DNA of 28,187 nucleotides from JARYMI01 sp037444845 (GCA_037444845.1 JBBILQ010000032.1:1-28187); one strand, 5' to 3'; counted from the stretch's first letter, positions 15,486 to 24,155 are shown. The notes: generated by a model not told the origin, from the letters alone. A program made the numbers and translations.

Positions 15486-17789
15486 ATGAAAGCATTAACC
15501 CTGAAGGCCTCTCTTCTCATCATGGGAGCGAGCGGGATCGTCGCTCAGATCGTCCTCCTGAGAGAACTCCTCATCTCTTTCTTAGGCAATGAACTCACGA
15601 TTGGCATCATCCTGGCGAATTGGCTCCTTCTTGAGGCTATCGGTTCGTCCCTTATCGGCAGGTCTGTGGAAAGGCTCAAAAGAAGGCTGGAAGTCTATGT
15701 ATTACTGCAAATCTTTTTTTCCATCGCCCTTCCCTTTTCCGTCCTCCTCTCGCGGGTATTTAAGAACATCCTTCTTGCCTCCCCTGGAGAAGGAGTGGGC
15801 CTTGTCCCCATCTTTTGTTCCTCCTTTTTCATCCTCCTTCCTGTCTCCGTCTCCCACGGCGCCCTCTTCACCTACGGCTGTAAGCTCTATTCCCAACACG
15901 AGAAAAGGGATGCATCTTCCATAGGCAAAGTCTATGTTTTCGAGACGATCGGGTCCATTATCGGCGGACTGTTCATCACCTTTCTTCTCATCCAATATTT
16001 CCATTCCTTTGAGATCGCGTTGCTGATTGCCTCGATGAACGCGCTTATTTCGATATTTCTTCTCTGGCCAGAAGGCCCTTCCTTCCCTCAAATTCGAGAT
16101 GCTCTTTGGGTTTTTTCCATCATCTGCACCGTTGTCTTTTTCATTCTTCTTTTTTCGCCAGCATCGGATATGATCCATCAATCCTCTATCCAGCTTCAAT
16201 GGAAAGGCTTGAACCCCGTTCACTACGAGAATTCGATCTACGGGAATATCACCGTGATTCAAAGGAATGAGCAATTCACCTTTTTTACAGATGGCATTCT
16301 TTCTATCACCGCTCCCGTGCCCGACATCGCTTTCATCGAAGACTTCGTTCACTTCTCGATGCTCTTCCACCATCATCCTGAATCGGTTCTCATCTTGAGC
16401 GGCGGTGCCGGTGGAATGATCAACGAAGTCCTAAAATATCCGGTCACGCGTGTGGACTATGTTGAACTCGACCCTCTCCTCCTAAAATTGATCCATAAAT
16501 TCGCCACTCCGTTAACTCAATCCGAATTGGCCGACCCGAGAGTAAAGGTCCACTATACGGATGGACGCTTCTTTGTAAAGAAGGCACGGCATCGTTTCGA
16601 TCTCATCTTCATCGGGCTTCAGGCCCCTCAGGAGCTTCAGACAAACAGGCTCTTCTCGTCCGAATTTTTTTCTATGGCCAGAAGAAAGCTGAGGCCTGGA
16701 GGGATCATCGTCCTAACCCTCCCCGGCTCATTGACCTATATCAGTCCGGAATTGAGAGAACTGAACGGGTGCATCCTGGACACCTTGAAGAGTATTTTCA
16801 AATATGTGCGGATCATTCCCGGAGATACAAACCTCTACTTCGCTTCGGATTCCGATACGCTCGAAAGAGCGACTTCTCAAGACATCATGAAAAGGCTCGA
16901 GGAGAGAAGAATCCCGACGAGTCTCTTTACACAAAGCTATATCGAATATCGACTTCACGAAAGGCGGGTCGACTGGTTCTTAAAATCGATAGAGAGGAAA
17001 GAGGTTCATATCAACTCCGATTTTAAACCGCTGGGCGTCTTTTACTACCTCTCTTACTGGAACTCTCTCTTCTCTCCCTATCTTTCAAAATTGTTCAGAT
17101 GGCTTGAGGGGTTCAGGCTTGAGCTCTCTTTCGGCATTCTTGCTGTCCTGACCGCTCTTTTAGCCATCCTTTCCCTGAAGATGCCCCGGCTCTCGGGTTA
17201 TTTTCTTCCCTATGCCTTATTCACCTCCGGTTTCGCAGATATGCTGCTCGACCTGGCCATCATCTTTGCTTTTCAAACCCTCTACGGTTATCTTTACCAT
17301 CAGATTGGCCTTCTCATCACCATCTTCATGGCGGGTATCGCAGCCGGCAGTTTCTTCACAGTCCGGCGTCTCGATAGAATCCAGAAGGGATACAGGTTCT
17401 TCCTGGCAACTGAACTATCGCTCGTTCTTTTCTCCCTCCTTCTCCCATTTGCACTCTCCGTCCCGTCTCATCATCTTGAAAAGAAAGCTATCTACGCCCT
17501 CATCTATGCGACATTTCTGGCTATGTCTTTTGTCTGCGGTGCTCTGGTTGGACTCCAATTCCCGCTGGCCACCAAGATTTTCCTGAAAACCCGCTTTAGC
17601 GAAAAAAGGGTCGGCCACACCGCCGGCTTACTCTACGGAGCAGACCTCTTTGGCGGATTCCTCGGAGGGCTTTTAGGAGGGGTTCTTTTGCTTCCCATTC
17701 TCGGTTTGAAAGAGTCGTGCGTCATGATGGCGATGGTTAAAATGACCAGTCTCCTCCTCATCCTCCTTTTCACAAGAATCCAGAGATAA
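15486..17789 (+). CDS. Membrane-embedded spermidine-synthase-like protein
   Basis: The 767-residue protein has about six to seven membrane segments (1-225), a soluble spermidine-synthase-like methyltransferase-fold domain (about 245-510) and a second membrane block (about 540-767). The soluble part has YENSIYGNITVIQ (247-259), the motif I loop LILSGGAGG (302-310), the acidic YVELDP (325-330) and TDGRFF (358-363). The catalytic Asp region, usually like DLIxxDxxDP, reads DLIFIGLQAP here. A normal aminopropyl transfer is therefore doubtful. In this superfamily fused membrane forms are common and their function is poorly known. The gene begins 65 bases after queE and is followed closely by two radical-SAM genes. 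Confidence 0.85.
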   Translation: MKALTLKASLLIMGASGIVAQIVLLRELLISFLGNELTIGIILANWLLLEAIGSSLIGRSVERLKRRLEVYVLLQIFFSIALPFSVLLSRVFKNILLASPGEGVGLVPIFCSSFFILLPVSVSHGALFTYGCKLYSQHEKRDASSIGKVYVFETIGSIIGGLFITFLLIQYFHSFEIALLIASMNALISIFLLWPEGPSFPQIRDALWVFSIICTVVFFILLFSPASDMIHQSSIQLQWKGLNPVHYENSIYGNITVIQRNEQFTFFTDGILSITAPVPDIAFIEDFVHFSMLFHHHPESVLILSGGAGGMINEVLKYPVTRVDYVELDPLLLKLIHKFATPLTQSELADPRVKVHYTDGRFFVKKARHRFDLIFIGLQAPQELQTNRLFSSEFFSMARRKLRPGGIIVLTLPGSLTYISPELRELNGCILDTLKSIFKYVRIIPGDTNLYFASDSDTLERATSQDIMKRLEERRIPTSLFTQSYIEYRLHERRVDWFLKSIERKEVHINSDFKPLGVFYYLSYWNSLFSPYLSKLFRWLEGFRLELSFGILAVLTALLAILSLKMPRLSGYFLPYALFTSGFADMLLDLAIIFAFQTLYGYLYHQIGLLITIFMAGIAAGSFFTVRRLDRIQKGYRFFLATELSLVLFSLLLPFALSVPSHHLEKKAIYALIYATFLAMSFVCGALVGLQFPLATKIFLKTRFSEKRVGHTAGLLYGADLFGGFLGGLLGGVLLLPILGLKESCVMMAMVKMTSLLLILLFTRIQR

Positions 17790-17818
17790 GATATAATTCG
17801 TATGTGGGCTCTTCGGGA

Positions 17819-18943
17819 ATGCTATTTCATTGGACCAGGCGGAAATTCCTTCAAAGCATCATTCCAGCGCTTTCTGGGTTGAAATGCGCCAGCATCTTCT
17901 CTGCCGAAAGGAATGGGACAGCAAGATCTATGCCAGACGAAGCGATGTTCTATAAAACTCTCGATGGGCAAAGCGTCCAATGCCTCCTCTGCCCGAGACA
18001 ATGTGTGATCAGCGAAGGGAAACGGGGGTTCTGCAGGAATCGGGAGAATCAGAAGGGCAAGCTGCATTCTAAAGTCTACGGCAAGCCCAGTGTCGTGGAC
18101 ATCGGCCCGATAGAAAAGGCTCCTCTTTACCACTTCATCCCCGGCCATTCAAGGCTATGCCTCACCTGCGCCAGCTGCAACCTAAGGTGCAAATATTGCC
18201 ACAACTGGCACCTTTCCCAAAAGAGTCTCGAAGACCTGGATTATCACTCCCACTCTCCCTCCGACATCGTCAAACAGGCAGAGAATCATAAACTCCGTTC
18301 CGTCTCCTTTACGTACACAGAGCCAACGGTCTACTATGAGTATCTTTATGACATCTCAGTGATAGCCAGGAAGAAGGGCCTGAAGACGTCGATGGTCTCT
18401 AACGGATTCATCCGCCAGGAACCACTCCTCAACCTCCTCCCCGTTATCGATGCCGTGAAAATCGACCTGAAAGGATTCAGCGAGAAATTTTACGAAGAGG
18501 TCTGCTCGGCAAGCCTTAAGCCTGTCCTCGAATCTCTCATCACCGTCAAAAAAAATAATACTTGGCTGGAGATTGTCAACCTGGTCGTCCCGACCTTAAA
18601 CGACGACCCCCGAATGATCGATGAAATGTGCCGATGGATCGAGCAAAACTTAGGGATAGATACTCCCCTCCATTTTACGCGCTTCTTCCCGAATTACAAA
18701 TTGACCCATCTCTCCGCAACCCCTATTTCCACGCTGGAGTCGGCCTATGAAATAGCCAGGAAGAACGGCTTGAGATATGTCTACGTCGGGAATGTGCCGG
18801 GCCATTTGCGCAACTCGACGTTTTGCCCTTCCTGCAATCGAAGGGTTATCCATCGCGCCCACTTTGATGTTCTCGAAACAAAAATAGCAAAAGGAAAATG
18901 CGCATTCTGTAATTTTCCCCTCCAGGGGATTTGGGCTCGATGA
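17819..18943 (+). CDS. AmrS-like radical-SAM protein with twin-arginine leader (copy 1)
   Basis: The product resembles the radical-SAM enzyme of the AmmeMemoRadiSam group (AmrS/PflA-like). Numbered from the alternative GTG start at 17804, the cluster motif is CNLRCKYC (C125, C129, C132). It is preceded by a cysteine set C60, C63, C67, C77 and followed by a C-terminal zinc-ribbon-like CPSC ... CAFC. The N-terminus WTRRKFLQSIIPALSG is a Tat-type leader, which suggests export of the folded cluster protein or membrane anchoring. I chose ATG 17819. The stop overlaps the next gene as ATGA. The two usual partners, AMMECR1 and Memo, are not encoded in this window. The substrate is unknown. Confidence 0.88.
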   Translation: MLFHWTRRKFLQSIIPALSGLKCASIFSAERNGTARSMPDEAMFYKTLDGQSVQCLLCPRQCVISEGKRGFCRNRENQKGKLHSKVYGKPSVVDIGPIEKAPLYHFIPGHSRLCLTCASCNLRCKYCHNWHLSQKSLEDLDYHSHSPSDIVKQAENHKLRSVSFTYTEPTVYYEYLYDISVIARKKGLKTSMVSNGFIRQEPLLNLLPVIDAVKIDLKGFSEKFYEEVCSASLKPVLESLITVKKNNTWLEIVNLVVPTLNDDPRMIDEMCRWIEQNLGIDTPLHFTRFFPNYKLTHLSATPISTLESAYEIARKNGLRYVYVGNVPGHLRNSTFCPSCNRRVIHRAHFDVLETKIAKGKCAFCNFPLQGIWAR

Positions 18944-20055
18944 TGAACCGCCGCTCCTTTTTATTAAGATCAACCCTCTGCCTCTTTTCGATCGGTTTGG
19001 GCTCCAGGCCCGGAGGGATGCTCTCTTCCTCTGGAATTCCCGCTAAGAAGGCCATGTTTTTCGGGAAGGGTGAAAACGAATTCGTTCACTGCGGGCTCTG
19101 TTTCCGGGGATGCACGATTGCGGATAAAAAAAGAGGCTTCTGCAGAGCAAGGGAAAACCGGGGAGGTGAACTTTACAGCCTTGTTTACGGAAAACCGGCC
19201 GGCCTTCAGATAGACCCCATCGAACTCGAGCCGATGTATCACATGGTCCCCGGCCATAGGAATCTCTGCGTGTATACGGCTTCCTGCAATTTTCGATGCA
19301 AACATTGCCACAACTGGTCCATCTCTCAATATCCGCCCGAACAAATCCGGTCTCTCGACCTTGCCCCGGATAAGATCGTTGAAGAAGCCCTAAAACAGGG
19401 CTGTCTGTCTATCTCTCACAGCATCAACGAACCCACGATCTTTTATGAAATGATGTATGAGGTAGCGCAAATCGCCAAGAAGAGGGGGCTCCTCACTCTC
19501 TGCCACACGAACGGAGGGATGAACAAAACTCCTCTGCTCGAACTTCTGAAATTCCTCGATGGCGTGACCGTCGACCTCAAAGCCTTCACCCCCGAGTTCT
19601 ACCAGGAAATATCCGAAGCAAAGGTGGAGCCGGTTCTGGAAACCCTGCTGACAATCCGCAGCGTCAATAAACACCTCGAAATCGTCAACTTGGTCATCCC
19701 CACGCTGAATGACATCCTTGAGGACATAAAGAAAATGAGCAGATGGATCGCTGAAAATCTCGGAGGGGAAACCCCTGTCCATTTCACCCGTTTTTCTCCC
19801 TCTCATAAAATGACGCATCTTCCTCCCACCCCTGTTGAGACCCTTGAAGAGGCAAGGGCGATCGCCATGGCTGAGGGAATTAGATTCGTCTATATCGGGA
19901 ATGTGGTCGGACATCCCGCTAACAGCACTTACTGCTCAAAATGCGGCAGGACGTTGATTGAGAGAACCCATTTTATCGTCAGAAAAAATTTGGTTAAGAA
20001 CGGACTGTGCCCCTTCTGCGGAGAGAAGATTCCAGGAATCTGGAAGGTGACTTAG
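18940..20055 (+). CDS. AmrS-like radical-SAM protein with twin-arginine leader (copy 2)
   Basis: The 371-residue product is a tandem paralogue of the protein encoded just upstream. The Tat-type leader is MNRRSFLLRSTLCLFSIG, the N-terminal cysteines are CGLCFRGC and GFCRAREN, the radical-SAM motif is CNFRCKHC, and the C-terminal ribbon is CSKCGRT ... CPFCGEK. Blocks such as LEIVNLVIPTLND and HFTRFSPSHKMTHL match copy 1 almost residue for residue, yet the middle part differs clearly (SISHSINEPTIFYEMMYE against SVSFTYTEPTVYYEYLYD). The pair is thus an old duplication with possibly distinct substrates. ATGA overlap with copy 1 shows one operon. Confidence 0.88.
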   Translation: MMNRRSFLLRSTLCLFSIGLGSRPGGMLSSSGIPAKKAMFFGKGENEFVHCGLCFRGCTIADKKRGFCRARENRGGELYSLVYGKPAGLQIDPIELEPMYHMVPGHRNLCVYTASCNFRCKHCHNWSISQYPPEQIRSLDLAPDKIVEEALKQGCLSISHSINEPTIFYEMMYEVAQIAKKRGLLTLCHTNGGMNKTPLLELLKFLDGVTVDLKAFTPEFYQEISEAKVEPVLETLLTIRSVNKHLEIVNLVIPTLNDILEDIKKMSRWIAENLGGETPVHFTRFSPSHKMTHLPPTPVETLEEARAIAMAEGIRFVYIGNVVGHPANSTYCSKCGRTLIERTHFIVRKNLVKNGLCPFCGEKIPGIWKVT

Positions 20056-20136
20056 TGGTTTTATACAAACGATTCCATATTGAGCCCAAAAGCGATGGCC
20101 GGTGTTCTCGACATGGGACCTCGTCTTCTTGATTTC

Positions 20137-21108
20137 TTATTTGCGCCCTGACTGTGGATTGCTCTTAAAAAGCCTCACCGAGAGCGGCCATCTCTTCTTC
20201 CTCTCAAGCCAGCGGTACCCCGAGCGCGTCATGTAGAAACCAAAGAAGATGATCAGGACTCCGATGACTTGATAGACTGTGATCCGTTCGGAAAGGAAAA
20301 GATGGGCAAACAGGACAGTGAACATGGGAGTGATGTTTCCGTAGATGCCCGTCTTCGTGTTTCCAACCCGCCCGACGGATGAATACCAGATGACATAGCA
20401 CAAAGCGATGGCAAAGACGGCCGAAAACAGGAGCGCTCCCCAGCTCCTCAACGAAAGAGACTGCCAGGGAAAGCGGAGCATGTCTCCGGCCGTGATGGGG
20501 AGATAGAAGAACGTCCCGAAGGCCAGCGTCAGGCTCGTCAGCTTGAGGGGCGATAGTCTTTTCAGGAGGGGCTTGGAGAAAACGGTGTAGGCGGCCCAGA
20601 AGAGATTGCCCAGGAGGATGAGAAGGTCTCCCCGGAGGTCGCGGCGCGAGAGAGATGCGGGCAGCGAGGGGCCGAAGATGACAAGATAAAGGCCCACGAA
20701 GGAGATGACAATTCCAGCCCATCCGGCCCAGTGGATCCGCTCTCGGATAAAGACCGCGCTCATCAGAGCGATGAAAACGGGAGTGGTCGTCATCACCAGG
20801 GAGGTGCTTGAAGCCGTGGTCAGGTTGATGCCGTTGATAAAAAGGGTCTGATAAAACGTATTCCCGATAATGCCGAGAATGATCAGCTTCGCCGCTTCAG
20901 GCTTGCTCAGAGAGAACCCGCCCTCTTTTTTCCAGAGGAATAAGAGGAGAAGGAGTGAGGCCAGGGTCAGCCGCGGGCCGTTGAAGCTGTGGGGAGTGAA
21001 TTCGCGGAGAGCGATCTTGACCACAGAAAAATTTGCCGCCCAGACCAGGACGGTCAGGAACATGAACAGGTCTGTTGCTCCAAACCTGGAGTTGTTTTCT
21101 TGGTTCAT
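20137..21108 (-). CDS. DMT-superfamily (EamA) transporter
   Basis: The 323-residue membrane protein has about ten hydrophobic segments in two EamA repeats. The first begins LFMFLTVLVWAANFSVVKIA and the second DLLILLGNLFWAAYTVFSKP. It ends in a basic cytoplasmic tail (ERKKRWPLSVRLFKS). Members export amino acids, metabolites or drugs, or take up nucleoside-like compounds; the substrate cannot be read from sequence. It starts 39 bases after the queF stop and is probably co-transcribed with it. A link to queuosine precursors is possible but only positional. Confidence 0.88.
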   Translation of the reverse strand: MNQENNSRFGATDLFMFLTVLVWAANFSVVKIALREFTPHSFNGPRLTLASLLLLLFLWKKEGGFSLSKPEAAKLIILGIIGNTFYQTLFINGINLTTASSTSLVMTTTPVFIALMSAVFIRERIHWAGWAGIVISFVGLYLVIFGPSLPASLSRRDLRGDLLILLGNLFWAAYTVFSKPLLKRLSPLKLTSLTLAFGTFFYLPITAGDMLRFPWQSLSLRSWGALLFSAVFAIALCYVIWYSSVGRVGNTKTGIYGNITPMFTVLFAHLFLSERITVYQVIGVLIIFFGFYMTRSGYRWLERKKRWPLSVRLFKSNPQSGRK

Positions 21109-21147
21109 TTTCCGGGAAAATTCCAGGGGGATAAAATGAACAGAATC

Positions 21148-21573
21148 TCAGGTTTGTGTCGATTTCTGATCGCTGCGGGGATAATGGGCTTCAACAATCG
21201 ACATAATCCCTCCTCTCGGGTTGAACTCTCCTCTGACGGTTGCCCGCACAGGCCGGCAGGCCCTAACCACGTCTTCAAGAATTCGGTTGACGGCATTCTC
21301 ATAGAAGATTCCCAGGTTCCGGTAAGCCAGGATGTAGTTTTTCAATGATTTAAGCTCCAGGCACGACCCCTTGGGCACATAACGAATTGTAACCGTCCCA
21401 AAGTCGGGAAGCCCCGTTTTCGGGCAGACAGAAGTGAACTCGGGGATTTCGATCGTGATCTCATAATCAAGAAATTGGTTAGGGAACGTGGCCAGCCGGG
21501 GCAGCCTATCCTTGAGCCCGGCCCGGGCTTCTTTTTCGCCGTAACCTGAGTCTTTTCTTTTTGACCGGCTCAT
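21148..21573 (-). CDS. queF: NADPH-dependent 7-cyano-7-deazaguanine reductase
   Basis: QueF reduces preQ0 to preQ1, the base that tRNA-guanine transglycosylase inserts. The 141-residue product is the short unimodular type. The active-site Cys is in SVCPKTGLPDFGTV with the following Asp, the QueF signature is LELKSLKNYI, and the late block is GEFNPRGGI. I chose ATG 21573 (MSRSKRKDSGYG), 7 bases after GAGG. The frame extends upstream to 21654 with no family similarity. It completes the pathway of the queCDE operon that lies about 6 kb away on the other strand. Confidence 0.93.
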   Translation of the reverse strand: MSRSKRKDSGYGEKEARAGLKDRLPRLATFPNQFLDYEITIEIPEFTSVCPKTGLPDFGTVTIRYVPKGSCLELKSLKNYILAYRNLGIFYENAVNRILEDVVRACRPVRATVRGEFNPRGGIMSIVEAHYPRSDQKSTQT

Positions 21574-21592
21574 CCTCAGGCCTCGCCGGAGC

Positions 21593-21621
21593 AGTATATA
21601 CCAACCTCCGCCCGAAGTCCA
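21593..21621 (-). promoter_or_regulatory. Probable promoter of queF
   Basis: On the minus strand TGGACT (21616-21621) and TATACT (21593-21598) are 17 bases apart and match four and five of six consensus bases. Transcription would start about 12-14 bases before the queF ATG, leaving no room for a preQ1 riboswitch in the leader. Confidence 0.45.
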
Positions 21622-21679
21622 TCGGGGACGGCCCCCCGCCAGGACCGTCTCCATCTGTTGAAACTAAAGGGGGTTGTTA

Positions 21680-21796
21680 TTGAAAAAAATTTCTATTATC
21701 ATCGACTCTAAGAACTTCGTCGAGAAAGAGATGGATCTCGTCAGGAAAAAGGAGGATCAGGTTGAAAGAAAAGACATCCCGCAGCCCTTATACTAA
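21680..21796 (+). CDS. Possible 38-residue leader peptide overlapping the PLP-lyase start
   Basis: A TTG codon 6 bases after AAAGGGGG opens a 38-codon frame (MKKISIIIDSKNFVEKEM, ending PQPLY). It runs past the TTG start of the next gene and stops 35 bases inside it. The next gene's GGAGG lies within this frame. The good ribosome site and overlap suggest translational coupling or a regulatory leader. The size is small enough for chance, and I know no homologue. Confidence 0.3.
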   Translation: MKKISIIIDSKNFVEKEMDLVRKKEDQVERKDIPQPLY

Positions 21797-22952
21797 TGTT
21801 ATCCATGCCGGGCAGCATCCGGACGCCCTTTTCGGCGGCGTCTCCGTCCCTATCTACCAGTCATCCACCTTCGCCTTCCAATCTGCCGAACAGGGAGCGG
21901 CCCGGTTTGCCGGCCAGGATGATGGCTACATTTACACGCGAATAGGAAACCCCACGACCAGGGCCCTGGAGGACTGCGTGGCCGCTCTCGAAGGCGGTTG
22001 CGGAGGGCTGGCCACAGCTTCCGGAATGGCCGCCATCACAACCGTTTATCTGTCTTATCTCAACAAGGGGGATCACCTCATCGGCACTGCCGCCGTCTAT
22101 GGGCCCACCCGGACTGTCTTAGAGAGCGAATTCAGCCGTTTCGGCGTCGAGGCCGATTTCGTCGACACGTCCGACATCGGCGACATCACGGCCTGTCTCA
22201 GACCGAAAACAAAGATGCTCTTCATCGAAACTCCGGCCAACCCGACCTTGACCCTGACTGATATCAGGGTCTGCAGCCGTCTGTGCAGAGAGAAAGGTCT
22301 TCTTCTTGTCGTGGACAACACCTTTTCCAGTCCCATCGTCCAGCGCCCCCTGGAGCTGGGCGCAGACATCGTCATCCACAGCCTGACCAAGTTTCTTAAC
22401 GGCCACAGCGATGTGGTCGGGGGGATCATCATTCCTAAGGAAAAAAGCGACCTCGATCGCCTCCGAAAAATCCTGACTCTCATGGGCGGCACCATGGACC
22501 CCCATCAGGCCTGGCTTGTCCTGAGGGGCGTGAAGACGCTGGCCCTTCGCATGGACAAGTGTCAGAAAAACGCCCTTGAGGTTGCCCGCTTCCTCTCCGC
22601 TCATCCAAAAGTGAGATGGGTAAACTACCCGGGGCTCGAATCTCATCCCCAGCACGCGCTGGCCAGAGAGCAGATGCAAGGATTCGGGTCGATGATCTGT
22701 TTTGGACCTGAGGGAGGCCTTGAGGCCGGCCGCCGCGTCATCAACTCCGTGAAGCTCTGCACCCGCGCCGTCTCGCTCGGAGGCGTCGAGACTCTGATCG
22801 AGCATCCAGCGAGCATGACTCACGCCGGCGTGCCCAGGCCAGAAAGAGAGAAGGCCGGGATTGCAGACGACCTTGTTCGCATTTCTGTCGGCTGCGAAGG
22901 CGCGGAGGACCTGATCGCCGACCTCGACCAGGCCCTGGCGACAATCCCTTGA
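21762..22952 (+). CDS. Cys/Met-metabolism PLP lyase, methionine gamma-lyase or cystathionine lyase type
   Basis: The 396-residue protein is a fold-type I enzyme of the Cys/Met metabolism group (gamma-lyase, cystathionine lyase/synthase, O-acylhomoserine sulfhydrylase). Visible are the N-terminal YIYTRIGNPTTRALE (57-71), the PLP-stacking Tyr113 in AVYGPT, ETPANPTL (156-163), VVDNTF (183-188) and the PLP lysine K210 in HSLTKFLNGHSDVVGG. The residue that is Cys in classical methionine gamma-lyases (after YG) is Pro115 here, so the exact reaction stays open. The start is TTG 21762, 6 bases after GGAGG. No methionine-pathway genes lie nearby to decide between synthesis and breakdown; the neighbouring aminotransferases favour catabolism. 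Confidence 0.9.
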   Translation: MKEKTSRSPYTNVIHAGQHPDALFGGVSVPIYQSSTFAFQSAEQGAARFAGQDDGYIYTRIGNPTTRALEDCVAALEGGCGGLATASGMAAITTVYLSYLNKGDHLIGTAAVYGPTRTVLESEFSRFGVEADFVDTSDIGDITACLRPKTKMLFIETPANPTLTLTDIRVCSRLCREKGLLLVVDNTFSSPIVQRPLELGADIVIHSLTKFLNGHSDVVGGIIIPKEKSDLDRLRKILTLMGGTMDPHQAWLVLRGVKTLALRMDKCQKNALEVARFLSAHPKVRWVNYPGLESHPQHALAREQMQGFGSMICFGPEGGLEAGRRVINSVKLCTRAVSLGGVETLIEHPASMTHAGVPRPEREKAGIADDLVRISVGCEGAEDLIADLDQALATIP

Positions 22953-22994
22953 CCGGAGAGAAAAATCCCGAACAAATCGACGATGGAGGAGGAC

Positions 22995-23195
22995 ATGGAT
23001 AAATGCCGCACCCAAGACAACCTGGCCCGCTGCAACTGCACCTATGAGCCGTGCAGCCGCAAGGGTATCTGCTGTGAGTGTCTCGCCTATCACTGGCGAA
23101 ACCGGGAGGTTCCGGCCTGCCTGTTCCCTGATCAGGTGGAAAAAACCTATGACCGGTCGCTGCGCCGGTTTATTTCTCTCTATAAAGAAAAATGA
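22995..23195 (+). CDS. Small cysteine-rich protein, DUF6485-like
   Basis: The 66-residue product has seven cysteines, six of them in RCNCTYEPCSRKGICCEC, followed by the late block YHWRNREVPACLFPDQVEKT and a tail DRSLRRFI. This resembles the DUF6485 family as I remember it; the function is unknown. The cysteines could bind zinc or an iron-sulfur cluster. I chose ATG 22995 because GGAGGAGG lies just before it; ATG 22983 is in frame. The stop overlaps the start of the following radical-SAM gene as ATGA. Confidence 0.78.
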   Translation: MDKCRTQDNLARCNCTYEPCSRKGICCECLAYHWRNREVPACLFPDQVEKTYDRSLRRFISLYKEK

Positions 23196-24121
23196 GTGCG
23201 CATGTCTACGGTCCCGTGCCGTCAAGGAGGCTCGGGTTCTCCCTCGGGGTGGATATCATCCCTCCCAAGACGTGCTCGCTCGATTGCATCTACTGTCAGC
23301 TCGGCCGGACGAAAAAGAAGACTGTCTTAAGAAAAGAATATTTCTCGTCTCAGGAGATTCTTTCCTCCGTCAAGAAGGCCATTTGTTCCGGCCGCAAGGT
23401 TGATTTCATCACTTTTTCCGGCTCGGGAGAGCCTACCCTCAACCGGTTGATCGGAAAACTCATCCAGGAGATCAAGAAACTGACCACCATCCCGGTCGCC
23501 GTCTTGACTAACAGCTCTCTCTTAGCGCAAAAGCTTGTCCGGAAATCCCTTCTCGAAGCTGATGTCGTCATCCCCTCGCTTGACGCGGCCACGGCCCGGA
23601 CGTTCAGAAAGGTGAATCGGCCCGAGCCTTCGATCAAAATCGAGGCCATCATCGAGGGCCTGGAAAGATTCCGCCGGGACTTCAAGGGTGAGATTTGGCT
23701 TGAAGTCATGCTGGTTAAAGGCGTCAACGATTCTCCGGCGGACATCGAGGCACTCAAAAAAGCCATCGCCAGGATAAAACCGAATCGCGTGCAACTCAAC
23801 ACAGTCGTCAGGCCGCCGGCGGAAAAGTGGGCCCTTCCGCTGGGCCGGGAAAAGCTCGAGAGGATAAAAGTTCAGTTGGGCGGGCGAGCCGAAATTGTGG
23901 CCGATTTCCGGGAAAAACCGCAGCCGGCAGTTGACGGATCGCTCGAGGATGCCATTCTTTCGCTCGTCTCCAGGCGTCCGGCGACAAACAGAGATATCGC
24001 TGCAACGCTCGGCAGGAGCGAGGCTGAAATCCTCCGTCACCTCAAGGTCCTTTTGAGCGCGAAGAAAATCAGAGTGGTCAGCCACAAGGGAAGAAACTTC
24101 TATGAGCCGAAAGGACCGTAA
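23192..24121 (+). CDS. COG0731-type radical-SAM protein with C-terminal winged helix
   Basis: The 309-residue protein begins VYGPVPSRRLGFSLGVDIIP, the hallmark opening of COG0731 Fe-S oxidoreductases. It has the cluster motif CSLDCIYCQLG (CxxxCxxC), TFSGSGEPTLN for SAM binding, VLTNSSLL and the late VQLNTVVRPPAE. After about residue 245 a winged-helix-like domain follows (LEDAILSLVSRRPATNRDIA, then TLGRSEAEILRHLKVLL). The reaction is not known to me; relatives are annotated broadly as radical-SAM or tRNA wyosine-like. Coupling to the small cysteine-rich protein suggests that the two act together. Confidence 0.88.
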   Translation: MSAHVYGPVPSRRLGFSLGVDIIPPKTCSLDCIYCQLGRTKKKTVLRKEYFSSQEILSSVKKAICSGRKVDFITFSGSGEPTLNRLIGKLIQEIKKLTTIPVAVLTNSSLLAQKLVRKSLLEADVVIPSLDAATARTFRKVNRPEPSIKIEAIIEGLERFRRDFKGEIWLEVMLVKGVNDSPADIEALKKAIARIKPNRVQLNTVVRPPAEKWALPLGREKLERIKVQLGGRAEIVADFREKPQPAVDGSLEDAILSLVSRRPATNRDIAATLGRSEAEILRHLKVLLSAKKIRVVSHKGRNFYEPKGP

Positions 24122-24155
24122 CAAGCTAACAGGGATGGGAAGCATTTCTCAACAG

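Noticed and set aside
17819..20055. A complete AmmeMemoRadiSam system
   Set aside because: Only the radical-SAM component is present; no AMMECR1 or Memo gene is found in the window.
22119..23225. Long open frame (368 codons) on the minus strand
   Set aside because: It lies antisense to the clear Cys/Met PLP lyase gene, shows no domain, and is explained by the codon bias of that gene.
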